A stretch of 7,592 nucleotides of DNA from an uncultured Lachnospiraceae bacterium (GCA_902796775.1 CADBQK010000059.1:1-7592), one strand, 5' to 3'; shown: positions 1-7,063, counted from the first letter of the stretch. Numbers and translations: made by a program. The notes: a model not told the origin generated them from the letters alone.

Positions 1-735
1 GGGGCTTTTACAGGAGCAAAAAAAGGCGGCAAGCCGGGAAAATTCCAGCTTGCCGACGGCGGAAGCCTCTTTCTGGATGAAATCGGTGATATGCCTCTTG
101 CCCTGCAGGCCAAGCTCCTGCGGGTCCTGCAGGAACAGGAAGTAGAAAAAATCGGCGGCACACATCCGGAAAAAGTCGATGTGCGCGTCATTGCCGCCAC
201 ACGGCAGAATCTGGTAGAAATGGTTGCCCGGGGACAGTTCCGGGAGGATCTGTATTACCGGCTGAATGTAATCGGACTCCAGACAGTTCCCCTAAGAGAT
301 CATCCGGACGATATCCTCCTGTACGCCAGTCATACTCTTGATGAGCTCAACCGCAAATACAAGACCAAGATCATCCTTTCGGATGCAGCCGCACAGCGTA
401 TGCGTGAATATTCCTGGCCGGGAAATGTCCGTGAACTGATCAATGTTATCACCAGTGCCTATGCATCCTGCGACTCCATCCTGATCGGTGAGGTCAATCT
501 GCCCTCCAAGCTGGTCTCCTCACCACTGCCGGATGTCTCCGGAAAACCAGGCAGAAAGCTGAGAGATATCATCATCGATTACGAATCTGCTATCATACGG
601 GACTGCCTGCGCCGCAATCAGTATAACTGCAGCGCTACAGCCAGGGAGCTGGGAATCGACCGGAGCCTGCTCTACCGGAAGATGGAGCGATCCGGAATCA
701 TACTGGAAAGAAGCATGATCAGCCGGCCCTCCTGA
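1..735 (+). CDS. Sigma-54-dependent transcriptional activator, 3' part (5' end outside window)
   Basis: This is a bacterial enhancer-binding protein that would use ATP hydrolysis to open sigma-54 RNA polymerase promoters. The reading frame is open from base 1, and the first six residues are GAFTGA, the loop that contacts sigma-54. The Walker A half and any N-terminal sensor domain (PAS, receiver or other) are therefore lost off the left edge. In the 244 visible residues come Walker B (SLFLDEIGD, about 22-30), sensor I (VIAATRQNL, about 63-71), the arginine-finger region ([11 protein letters not shown], about 80-90), sensor II (WPGNVREL, about 139-146) and a Fis-type helix-turn-helix at about 187-235 ([18 protein letters not shown]). 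All AAA+ motifs in view look intact. It runs tail-to-tail into the lux-like operon, stopping 43 bases before that operon's last stop codon. A role in controlling that operon is inference from position. The signal it senses cannot be told. Confidence 0.95.
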   Translation, partial: GAFTGAKKGGKPGKFQLADGGSLFLDEIGDMPLALQAKLLRVLQEQEVEKIGGTHPEKVDVRVIAATRQNLVEMVARGQFREDLYYRLNVIGLQTVPLRDHPDDILLYASHTLDELNRKYKTKIILSDAAAQRMREYSWPGNVRELINVITSAYASCDSILIGEVNLPSKLVSSPLPDVSGKPGRKLRDIIIDYESAIIRDCLRRNQYNCSATARELGIDRSLLYRKMERSGIILERSMISRPS

Positions 736-754
736 ATATCAGATGACCGTTATC

Positions 755-780
755 GGGAACTGCGCTGCTGCGCAGTTCCT
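755..780. terminator. Hairpin between convergent genes, possible bidirectional terminator
   Basis: A perfect 10-bp stem (GGAACTGCGC, 756-765, with GCGCAGTTCC, 770-779) closes a 4-base loop TGCT, with a possible G-T pair extending it at 755/780. It lies exactly where the sigma-54 activator and the minus-strand operon converge, and its right arm touches the stop codon of the alpha/beta hydrolase (779-781). Neither side has a T-run, so it is not a textbook intrinsic terminator. It may instead block exonucleases or end transcripts with the help of Rho. Confidence 0.45.
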
Positions 781-1573
781 ACATCATATCAAGAGCACCC
801 AGCAGATTAACAGTAAAAACATAGGGCATATCCCAGGCCAGATTATGATAGCCGGGTACCCTCAGGTACGGGCAGGCCAGATAGTTCGCTGCCTCGGGAA
901 CGTATTTTGAGAACAGGCCGTAGCTGTCCATCTCCCCCGAGGAGATAACATGAGGAACCTGCAGCTGCAGATCCGGATGGCTGCGGCAGTAATGCAGAAA
1001 TTCGTCCATCTCATAATACAGGAAAACCTTCAGATTTTCCATGTTCTGTCCCTGCTGCTCAAGGGATACCGGCTTTGATGTCCTGTCAAAACCTCCCATA
1101 GCTTTGATCAGCTGCATCATAGCACTGGCTATCTTTTCCTCCTTCGCCAGTTTCTCCCACTTCTCCTGCCATTCGTCATACACAGACTGTATTTCTTTTG
1201 AGGCAGCAAGCGGTGTCTCATGAAGAAAGAGCTTTTTCACCCGCTCCGGATAACGGCCTGCCAGCTCCAGAGCCACGATCCCGCCGGCACTGCAGGCAGC
1301 TACAGTTGCCTCCTGCACATCAAAAGCATCCAGTACCCGCCGGGCATCCTCGGCCTGAACTGCTGCGCTGTACTCTGCCCCATTATCTGCCTTGCTCAGG
1401 GAATGTCCCCGGCGGTCATAGGTAATCACCTGGTACCTGTCTGCCAGGCATTCCACTATCCCGTCATAAAAATGATGATCGCATGCTACCCCATGGATCA
1501 GGAGAAGAGCGGGGCCCTCTCCATTACTCTCCGCATACAGCATGCATCCATCGCTTTGTACTCTCTGTTCCAT
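779..1573 (-). CDS. Alpha/beta hydrolase, LuxD-like position in a LuxC/LuxE operon (candidate thioesterase)
   Basis: This 264-residue protein has the alpha/beta hydrolase fold. Visible are the oxyanion-hole strand LLLIHGVACDHHF (about 24-36), DRRGHSLS (53-60), a nucleophile elbow ACSAGG with Ser95, a candidate acid Asp216 in SGEMDSYG, and a candidate catalytic His243 in VPGYHNLAWD. The elbow has Ala in place of the first Gly of GxSxG; LuxD acyltransferases also carry Ala there (AxSxS). No signal peptide or membrane segment is seen, so it is likely cytoplasmic. Its ATG shares one base with the LuxC-type gene's stop (TGATG), and its ribosome site AGGAGG lies inside the end of that gene, so the two are probably translationally coupled. 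It is the last gene of the operon. Acyl thioester hydrolysis to supply or recycle acid is inferred from context and from LuxD; esterase or lactonase activity is equally possible. At 264 residues it is shorter than LuxD (about 305). Confidence 0.85.
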   Translation of the reverse strand: MEQRVQSDGCMLYAESNGEGPALLLIHGVACDHHFYDGIVECLADRYQVITYDRRGHSLSKADNGAEYSAAVQAEDARRVLDAFDVQEATVAACSAGGIVALELAGRYPERVKKLFLHETPLAASKEIQSVYDEWQEKWEKLAKEEKIASAMMQLIKAMGGFDRTSKPVSLEQQGQNMENLKVFLYYEMDEFLHYCRSHPDLQLQVPHVISSGEMDSYGLFSKYVPEAANYLACPYLRVPGYHNLAWDMPYVFTVNLLGALDMM

Positions 1574-2820
1574 CAGCAGGAAATCCTCCTAGACATGTTT
1601 TCGATCAAGTTGAAGCCATCCCAAGTCAGTTCAAAATCCAGGGTATGTCCAAAAGGGACGATCCTGTCCGCACCGCGCACCCGTTCACATGCACACAGCC
1701 GGGCAATCTCATCCGGCTTCACACCACAGACTGCAATCGTCTGGCAGTGACCGGTCAGGATCGGTGTGATACAGGACAGATCCTCACCCCGGCATTCGAT
1801 AAAAAAGCCGCCGGCTGCAGTATGCTCCCAAAGCTCTGGACAAAGTGCAGGTACCTGCACCCGAACCACCGTATTTTCCTGATCCTGTCGGACAAGCTCC
1901 TGTGCATCCCAGCCTGCTGCCAGGACAAGTCCCGCCTCAAGCTTGCGCACTGCAAGCTCTGCCGGCACGGGATACGGACGCTGCTTCAGCAATGCAGCTA
2001 CCTCTCCCCAGAATCTTTCCCGGGCACGGGCGGTCTCCTCTTCATCTCCGATCCAGAACAGGATATGCGGAGAAGAACAGGCATTCTGATCATTGAGATA
2101 AGTATCATTATAAAAATCCAGCGCCAGCGCAGGCAATCTGTCTGTTGACAGGATCTCCGCGGCGGAAATGACCGCTGCAGAACTTCTGGCTGCAAATGGT
2201 ATATCGATCCCCCGCGGCGGCAGCGGACTTTTGCGTATCTCCTGGACGGACTCATCCGATCCCCAGAGAATCCTCACATCTGCCAGCCCGGACAGATAAT
2301 CCGTCAGCCCCTTTTCATGTCCATAACGGCACAGCACGATCCGCGGCGCAAAATCTGCATACTCTCCTGCCATCAGATCTTTCAGCACACTGCAGATCAT
2401 TTCTTCCTGCAGAGAGGATTTCCGGGCAAGACGCACGATCGCACAGTTCCCGGCCAGAAGTCCTGCTGTCATAGAAAAAGCAAAGAGTACAGGGATATTG
2501 GATGGTGTAAAATGTACACTCACACCGCGTCCCAGCCGGTACTTCTCCTGCTCAGGATAGTACTCCTCTTTCTCCCTCTCCAGATTTGCCCGCCTGCACC
2601 AGAAGGCAAATGCAGCCACATCCGGGAAAGATCGTATCTGTGAATGGGCACGAAGCCCGGCAGCAAGCGCTGCCAGAAAGTCAAGTGTTCTCTGGGCAAA
2701 AGGCTCCATCGGAGCCTGCTCATCTATATGGATCAGTGTTTCCGGATCTCCAGCCAGAAAATGCAGGGAGCTTTCCTGCAGCGCCTGCCGGATCCTGCTT
2801 TCATCACCTTCTGCCTTCAT
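1573..2820 (-). CDS. LuxC-family acyl-CoA/acyl-protein reductase (aldehyde-forming)
   Basis: This 415-residue protein resembles LuxC (PF05893), which uses NADPH to reduce an activated acyl group to an aldehyde through an acyl-cysteine intermediate. The fold is aldehyde-dehydrogenase-like. Supporting features are the nucleotide-binding region SVHFTPSNIPVLFAFSMTAG (about 101-120), a G-N-C-A-I-V-R-L-A-R-K-S stretch after it, and the catalytic loop NDQNACSSPH (243-252), where Cys248 would be the counterpart of the acylated cysteine of Vibrio LuxC (Cys286). The C-terminus, with GHTLDFELTWDGF then NMSRR, also looks typical of the family. It is shorter than luminous-bacteria LuxC (about 480). It overlaps the upstream LuxE-type gene by 17 bases and has its own ribosome site AAGGGGGTG about 11 bases before the ATG. 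The product is predicted to be an aldehyde. The acyl chain is unknown, and no luciferase is present to use it. Confidence 0.9.
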   Translation of the reverse strand: MKAEGDESRIRQALQESSLHFLAGDPETLIHIDEQAPMEPFAQRTLDFLAALAAGLRAHSQIRSFPDVAAFAFWCRRANLEREKEEYYPEQEKYRLGRGVSVHFTPSNIPVLFAFSMTAGLLAGNCAIVRLARKSSLQEEMICSVLKDLMAGEYADFAPRIVLCRYGHEKGLTDYLSGLADVRILWGSDESVQEIRKSPLPPRGIDIPFAARSSAAVISAAEILSTDRLPALALDFYNDTYLNDQNACSSPHILFWIGDEEETARARERFWGEVAALLKQRPYPVPAELAVRKLEAGLVLAAGWDAQELVRQDQENTVVRVQVPALCPELWEHTAAGGFFIECRGEDLSCITPILTGHCQTIAVCGVKPDEIARLCACERVRGADRIVPFGHTLDFELTWDGFNLIENMSRRISC

Positions 2821-3871
2821 AGGTATCGCTGCACCCCCTTAACTCTGCATTTTTCACTCTTCCAAGCACTTCAAAATACTCTCCCCTGCGGCCGCAGGGA
2901 CAGTCATCCACTCCAAGGATCCTGCCTTCATCCTCCGTCAGCAGACTATGACCCGGATAGCTCCTGGGCAGGGTGCTCATCACCTGGATCAAACCGGCTT
3001 CTCCGGTATCGCACAGGGAAAAATCCCGGGCACGTCTGCAAAGCACAGCAGAATAGTCCGACGCGTGAAGGTGCCCGCATTCACATTCAAAGTAAATGCT
3101 GCCTGTCTGTTCGGCCATCCCGTAGTAGTCCATCACCCGCTTCACACCGCAGACTGCCTCCAGCCTGCGGGCAAACTCCTCTTTAGATACGGCCTGATCG
3201 ATCAGCTTTTTCCATCCTCCTCCGTGAAGCAGGATTGCGTTGCTGCAGTCAAATCTTAACCCTTCACCTTCCAGTACACGGCAGAAATACTGCCAGACCA
3301 TAAAAGTAAAACCGAATATCAGGAATTTTTGTCCGCCATACTCCTTAAGGAACTCATCAATTGCCTCACGATCCAGGCTCATATCATCTTTCAGTGCAAA
3401 AGTCCTGTGCGATCCGAAAATCGAAAACCCCTGGATCCCTGCTGTCCTTGCGGAAAAATGATCCCGTTTGCTGATGGTCGCCGGACAATCAATAATCAGG
3501 TAGGGGAGGCGCTTCGGTCCCAGGAAATCACTCCCGATCGTCATCAGGGCAACCTGCTGCTGCATCCTTGTATCCATGTCAAGGATAATCTGCGAGGTCC
3601 GCTGCCCGCTGGTCCCTGAGGAAGTCACTGTCTTGAAATCCGCATCCTCCGGGAGACTGGACAAATACAGCTGCTTAAAAAGTGATACCGGCAGATACGG
3701 CAGCTCGCTGTAATGGGTAATCGCCTGCTTCCCGTATCCCAGCGCATCCGTCATCTTCTTATAGGGTACGCAGTGCTCTCTGTGATATTCCGTCAGCTCG
3801 AGGAATTTCTCCGTCAGGATCCGGTCCTTCTCTTCTTTGCCGTAGGAGAAGGGAAATGCTTTGTCCTTCAT
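2804..3871 (-). CDS. LuxE-family acyl-protein synthetase (ATP-dependent acid activation)
   Basis: This 355-residue protein belongs to the LuxE family (PF04443), distant relatives of the phenylacetate-CoA ligase branch of adenylate-forming enzymes. LuxE turns a free acid into acyl-AMP, moves the acyl to its own cysteine, then hands it to LuxC. Visible motifs are the ATP-binding loop TVTSSGTSGQ (81-90), HGGGWK (216-221), DYYGMAEQTGS (248-258), and a C-terminal ELRGCS with Cys347, nine residues from the end. Cys347 is the best candidate for the acyl-carrying cysteine, by analogy with Cys364 of the luminous-bacteria enzyme. Two Cys-x-Cys pairs (C262/C264 and C324/C326) could bind a metal. The start is supported by AAGGTGAG, about 6 bases upstream. 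The 68-base gap to the preceding ligase gene (3872-3939) is purine-rich on the coding strand and holds no supportable gene. The gene overlaps the LuxC-type gene by 17 bases, which fits a shared complex. Confidence 0.9.
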   Translation of the reverse strand: MKDKAFPFSYGKEEKDRILTEKFLELTEYHREHCVPYKKMTDALGYGKQAITHYSELPYLPVSLFKQLYLSSLPEDADFKTVTSSGTSGQRTSQIILDMDTRMQQQVALMTIGSDFLGPKRLPYLIIDCPATISKRDHFSARTAGIQGFSIFGSHRTFALKDDMSLDREAIDEFLKEYGGQKFLIFGFTFMVWQYFCRVLEGEGLRFDCSNAILLHGGGWKKLIDQAVSKEEFARRLEAVCGVKRVMDYYGMAEQTGSIYFECECGHLHASDYSAVLCRRARDFSLCDTGEAGLIQVMSTLPRSYPGHSLLTEDEGRILGVDDCPCGRRGEYFEVLGRVKNAELRGCSDTYEGRR

Positions 3872-3939
3872 CTGCTCTCACCTTTCTTTTCCTTACTCTT
3901 ACTCTGCCTCTTCATATTCTTCCCTTTTTTGCATCGGAT

Positions 3940-5478
3940 CTACGATTCGGTACTCCCTGACACCTGCGGGAGCTCCCCGACGCAGTCATCCAGTTTCTTC
4001 AGCTGGACCTTTCCGTATTCATTGCGCGGAATCTCCCGGAGATAAAGTGAGGAGAATCCTTTCTCATTTTGCTGCAGGATCCCTGCCAGCACCTTTGCCC
4101 CGTCACGGACCACTTCCGGATCTGTAGAGTAGATCTTCAGGTGATTGTCCTCCCCGCCGCAGAAAATCTGACTGTCGGGATACCTTTCCTGCAGGAGTCT
4201 CTCGCAGGCATCCAGTCCTACACGTACGCCGAATATTTTAACAAAACGCTTCTTACGGCCGACGATATAGTAATATCCATCTTCGTCTGTTTCAGCGATA
4301 TCCCCGGTCATAAGCCTGCCATGGTTTTCATCTCCAAGTGCAAGGTCTTCTTTCTGCTGCGCGTACCCCAGAGAGACATTCGGCCCAATATAGACCAGTT
4401 CGCCGCTTTGATGAGGCTGTGTGATCACATTTCCCTCGCTGTCCACAATCTCAAAGCGCCCTCCGGGAATGGGGATCCCCATGCTTCCCGGCTTTTTCAG
4501 ACACATCTGGGGCGGCAGATAAGCCATTCTCGGAGATGCCTCTGTCTGGCCGTACATCACATAGAAACGATAGCCATTCTTTTCAGCCCAGGTGCCGATC
4601 TCTTCCTGCATCTTCGGAGAGAGCTTTCCGCCAGCCTGTGTCAGGTAATGCAGCCCCGGCATTGGTCCGCGGAACAGACGCAGCCGGTTCATCAGTTCAT
4701 AGGTGTAGGGAACACCGCCGAAACTCGTCGCTTTCTGCTCATTGAAAAACTGCCAGAAAGGCAGCTGTACGTACCCATCCGTCGTCATCAGGATACAGGC
4801 TCCCGCCGTCAGATGACTGTTGATAATAGACAGGCCGTAGGTATACTGCATCGGCATCGTGGTGATCGGCCTTTCCGCCTCATCAATCTGCAGATATTCC
4901 CGGATCGACTGCGCATTGGACTCCAGATTCTCCCTGGACAGCCGCACCAGCTTCGGATTCCCCGTGCTGCCGGAAGTCGCCAGCAGCAGGCACAGCTCCG
5001 GTGCCATCGGATACGGCAGGCAGCCTGTGGAATAGAGTCCGTAGCCGCAGGTCTCATAAAGCTTCTTTTTTAGACGGCCTCTCAAAAGATCTTCCCCCCG
5101 GTCTCCCGCAGTGCCGGCAGGCTCTGCGGAGGCTGACGGCTCTGTACCCGAATCTCTCTCTGCTGCCAGGACAGCTTCCGCCATATCCACAGGAAGCCAC
5201 AGGTAAGCCGGTCCATAAGTGTCAAACAAACTTCCAAAAGAATCCGGATGCAGCTCCTCATCCAGCAGAAGAGGCACGCAGCCACTCTCTGCCAGCGCCA
5301 GATATCCGGCCAGTGCTCCCGGCCGGTTCGCACACAGACAGAAAGACAGTCCCCTCTCAGGAATCGCTTCTGCCACTTCCCCGGCAGCACGCACCAGATC
5401 TTTGTAAGTCAGCTTTGTCCCGTCCGGAGCAAGCACCGCCAGACGTTCCGGATCTATTTTATCGATTCCAAATATCAT
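3940..5478 (-). CDS. AMP-dependent acyl ligase/synthetase (ANL superfamily)
   Basis: This 512-residue adenylate-forming enzyme activates a carboxylic acid as acyl-AMP and then transfers it, usually to CoA or a carrier-protein phosphopantetheine. The motif order is complete: phosphate loop LLLATSGSTGNPKLV (164-178), YGQTEASPRM (309-318), TGDIAETDEDGYYYIVGRKK (391-410), hinge and A8 region ending RFVKIFGVRV (411-420), and C-terminal NEYGKVQLKKL with likely catalytic Lys490. The substrate is not predictable by eye. An Ala/Ser/Glu/Gly-rich stretch at about 108-132 looks like a flexible insertion in the N-terminal domain. It is the first gene of the operon, with a strong ribosome site GAGGAGG 10 bases before the ATG and a sigma-A promoter just upstream. 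No acyl carrier protein gene is seen nearby. It could supply acyl-CoA to the LuxC-type reductase directly, or act on a different acid from LuxE; both are inference. Confidence 0.92.
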   Translation of the reverse strand: MIFGIDKIDPERLAVLAPDGTKLTYKDLVRAAGEVAEAIPERGLSFCLCANRPGALAGYLALAESGCVPLLLDEELHPDSFGSLFDTYGPAYLWLPVDMAEAVLAAERDSGTEPSASAEPAGTAGDRGEDLLRGRLKKKLYETCGYGLYSTGCLPYPMAPELCLLLATSGSTGNPKLVRLSRENLESNAQSIREYLQIDEAERPITTMPMQYTYGLSIINSHLTAGACILMTTDGYVQLPFWQFFNEQKATSFGGVPYTYELMNRLRLFRGPMPGLHYLTQAGGKLSPKMQEEIGTWAEKNGYRFYVMYGQTEASPRMAYLPPQMCLKKPGSMGIPIPGGRFEIVDSEGNVITQPHQSGELVYIGPNVSLGYAQQKEDLALGDENHGRLMTGDIAETDEDGYYYIVGRKKRFVKIFGVRVGLDACERLLQERYPDSQIFCGGEDNHLKIYSTDPEVVRDGAKVLAGILQQNEKGFSSLYLREIPRNEYGKVQLKKLDDCVGELPQVSGSTES

Positions 5479-5510
5479 AATAATCAGGCCTCCTCATTAA
5501 GACTACCTTC

Positions 5511-5539
5511 ATTATAGTACAACCCGAATGCCGTCTCAA
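5511..5539 (-). promoter_or_regulatory. Sigma-A promoter of the ligase-luxE-luxC-hydrolase operon
   Basis: On the minus strand, a -35 TTGAGA (5539-5534) and a perfect -10 TATAAT (5516-5511) are separated by 17 bases. Transcription should start near 5504, giving a leader of about 26 bases that contains the ribosome site GAGGAGG (5495-5489). It lies directly after the terminator of the upstream PurF-like gene, so the operon is probably an independent transcription unit. The spacer CGGCATTCGGGTTGTAC resembles a degenerate sigma-54 element; see findings. Confidence 0.75.
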
Positions 5540-5555
5540 TCCCCTTTTACAAACG

Positions 5556-5596
5556 AAAAAAGCCCCACAGGAATCTATTAGCCGACTCCTGTGAGG
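5556..5596 (-). terminator. Intrinsic terminator of the PurF-like gene
   Basis: On the minus strand, CCTCACAGGA (5596-5587) pairs with TCCTGTGGGG (5572-5563) in a 10-bp stem with one U-G wobble and a 14-base loop, followed at once by six T residues (5561-5556). It begins 33 bases after the PurF-like stop codon and ends 17 bases before the -35 of the next operon. This separates the two transcripts. Confidence 0.88.
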
Positions 5597-5629
5597 TCCA
5601 TGTTCATATCTGCCTGCTTTCTTCCCGGC

Positions 5630-7057
5630 TTATTCCCTGCCGGTCCAGCAATAAGTACAGAGTTTTTCTTTATCGATCCCGACTGCTTTGATCATGTCGT
5701 CCAGACGATTATAACGCAGGGAAGTAAATCCCATCTTCTTACAGATCCCATCCAGCATCCGGTGATACCTGTCCGAATCCGGATTGACGTAATCGTCCAG
5801 GATCTCCCTGCTGACTTCCTGACCTTCCTCCTCGCTGATAACACGTCGGGCGATCAGCTCCATTTCCGAGGTGGAACGAGAAAAACTGATATATTTACAT
5901 CCAAACATGATTGGCGGGCAGGCAGGCCTTGCATGCACTTCCTTTGCCCCGCTTTCAAACAGGTACTCCGCTGTTTCCCTCAGCTGCGTCCCTCTGACAA
6001 TCGAATCATCAATGATCATCATTCTCTTTCCGCAGATCAGCTCATTAATAGGAATCAGCTTCATCTTTGCAATCAGATCCCTTTGTGACTGGATCGTCGG
6101 CATGAAAGATCTGGGCCAGGTTGGAGTATATTTGATCAGCGGACGGGAAAACGGGATCCCGGATTCATTTGCATAACCCACTGCATGAGCCACACCCGAA
6201 TCCGGTACGCCGGCAACCGTATCGACGCACTCTGATGTATAATGGCCGTCTGACCTGTCACGCAATGCCATCTCTTTCCCGCAGTTATACCGCATCTCTT
6301 CCACAGTAACCCCTTCGTAAGAAGAGGAAGGATACCCGTAATAGACCCAGAGGAAGGTGCAGATCCGCATCTTTTTCCCCGGTTTTGCAAGTGTGACGAT
6401 CTCCTCCGGAGTCATAACCACGATTTCACCGGGTCCCAGCTCCTTAAAGCGCTTGTAACCCAGGTTCAGATAAGCAAAAGCTTCAAAAGAAGCACAGAAT
6501 CCGTCATCTTTTCTCCCGATTACCAGTGGTGTACGGCCATACCGGTCTCTTGCACAGTAGATTCCCTTTTCTGTCATCAGAAGGATCGTCATAGACCCGT
6601 TGATCCTCTTCTGTGCGTACCGGATCCCTTCCACCAGATTGTCTTTCTGATTGATCAGTGTTGCAACAAGCTCGGTCTGATTGATGTCTCCGCCGCTCAT
6701 CTCCAGGAACTGCATCTTTCCCTTTCCGAGCAGTCCTTTCAGGATCTTGTCCATATTGTTGATCTTGCCGACAGTTGTAATCGCATAAGTTCCGTGATGA
6801 GAACGTACGATCAGCGGCTGCGGCTCATAATCTGAAATACAGCCAAGACCCATATATCCATTCATCTTGCTTATATCCCGGTCAAACTTCGTCCTGAACG
6901 GAGAATTCTCGATATTGTGAATGGCACGGTTGAAACCATCTTTCCCAAATACAACCATTCCGGCTCTCCTGGTTCCCAGGTGGGAATGGTAATCTGTTCC
7001 AAAAAACAAATCAAACACACAATCATGCTTCAGTGCTGCCGCAAAAAAACCACCCAT
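5630..7057 (-). CDS. PurF-like amidophosphoribosyltransferase paralogue lacking the glutaminase cysteine
   Basis: This 475-residue protein has the two-domain layout of glutamine PRPP amidotransferase: an N-terminal Ntn-type glutaminase fold and a C-terminal phosphoribosyltransferase domain. The PRPP loop MMIIDDSIVRGTQ (346-358) is intact. Four cysteines sit where the Bacillus-type enzyme binds a [4Fe-4S] cluster: Cys233 (MRICTF), Cys387 (FGCKY), Cys467 and Cys470 (LCTYC). The N-terminus is MGGFF, where true PurF has (M)CGI. Aligned without gaps to the E. coli enzyme, Gly2 falls on the catalytic Cys1, while a later His and two Gly residues keep register. Glutamine hydrolysis is therefore not expected, and ammonia-dependent or other PRPP chemistry, or a regulatory role, is possible. 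Similar MGGFF-starting PurF paralogues are, from memory, common in gut anaerobes. The start is fixed by AAAGGAG six bases upstream. I give no symbol because it may not do the PurF step. Confidence 0.88.
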   Translation of the reverse strand: MGGFFAAALKHDCVFDLFFGTDYHSHLGTRRAGMVVFGKDGFNRAIHNIENSPFRTKFDRDISKMNGYMGLGCISDYEPQPLIVRSHHGTYAITTVGKINNMDKILKGLLGKGKMQFLEMSGGDINQTELVATLINQKDNLVEGIRYAQKRINGSMTILLMTEKGIYCARDRYGRTPLVIGRKDDGFCASFEAFAYLNLGYKRFKELGPGEIVVMTPEEIVTLAKPGKKMRICTFLWVYYGYPSSSYEGVTVEEMRYNCGKEMALRDRSDGHYTSECVDTVAGVPDSGVAHAVGYANESGIPFSRPLIKYTPTWPRSFMPTIQSQRDLIAKMKLIPINELICGKRMMIIDDSIVRGTQLRETAEYLFESGAKEVHARPACPPIMFGCKYISFSRSTSEMELIARRVISEEEGQEVSREILDDYVNPDSDRYHRMLDGICKKMGFTSLRYNRLDDMIKAVGIDKEKLCTYCWTGRE

Positions 7058-7063
7058 ACCATT

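Noticed and set aside
959..970. 12-base palindrome CTGCAGCTGCAG
   Set aside because: It is explained by repeated Leu-Gln codons (LQLQ) in the hydrolase and has no other sign of being a regulatory site.
1483..2148. Long plus-strand open frames opposite the LuxC-type and ligase genes (up to 334 codons at 4069-5073)
   Set aside because: They lie antisense to genes with intact family motifs, have no recognisable domains, and their composition is that of reverse-complemented coding DNA.
3872..3939. Possible acyl carrier protein or small gene between the ligase and the LuxE-type gene
   Set aside because: Only 68 bases long; the sole ATG frame there codes 11 residues, far too short for a carrier protein (about 80).
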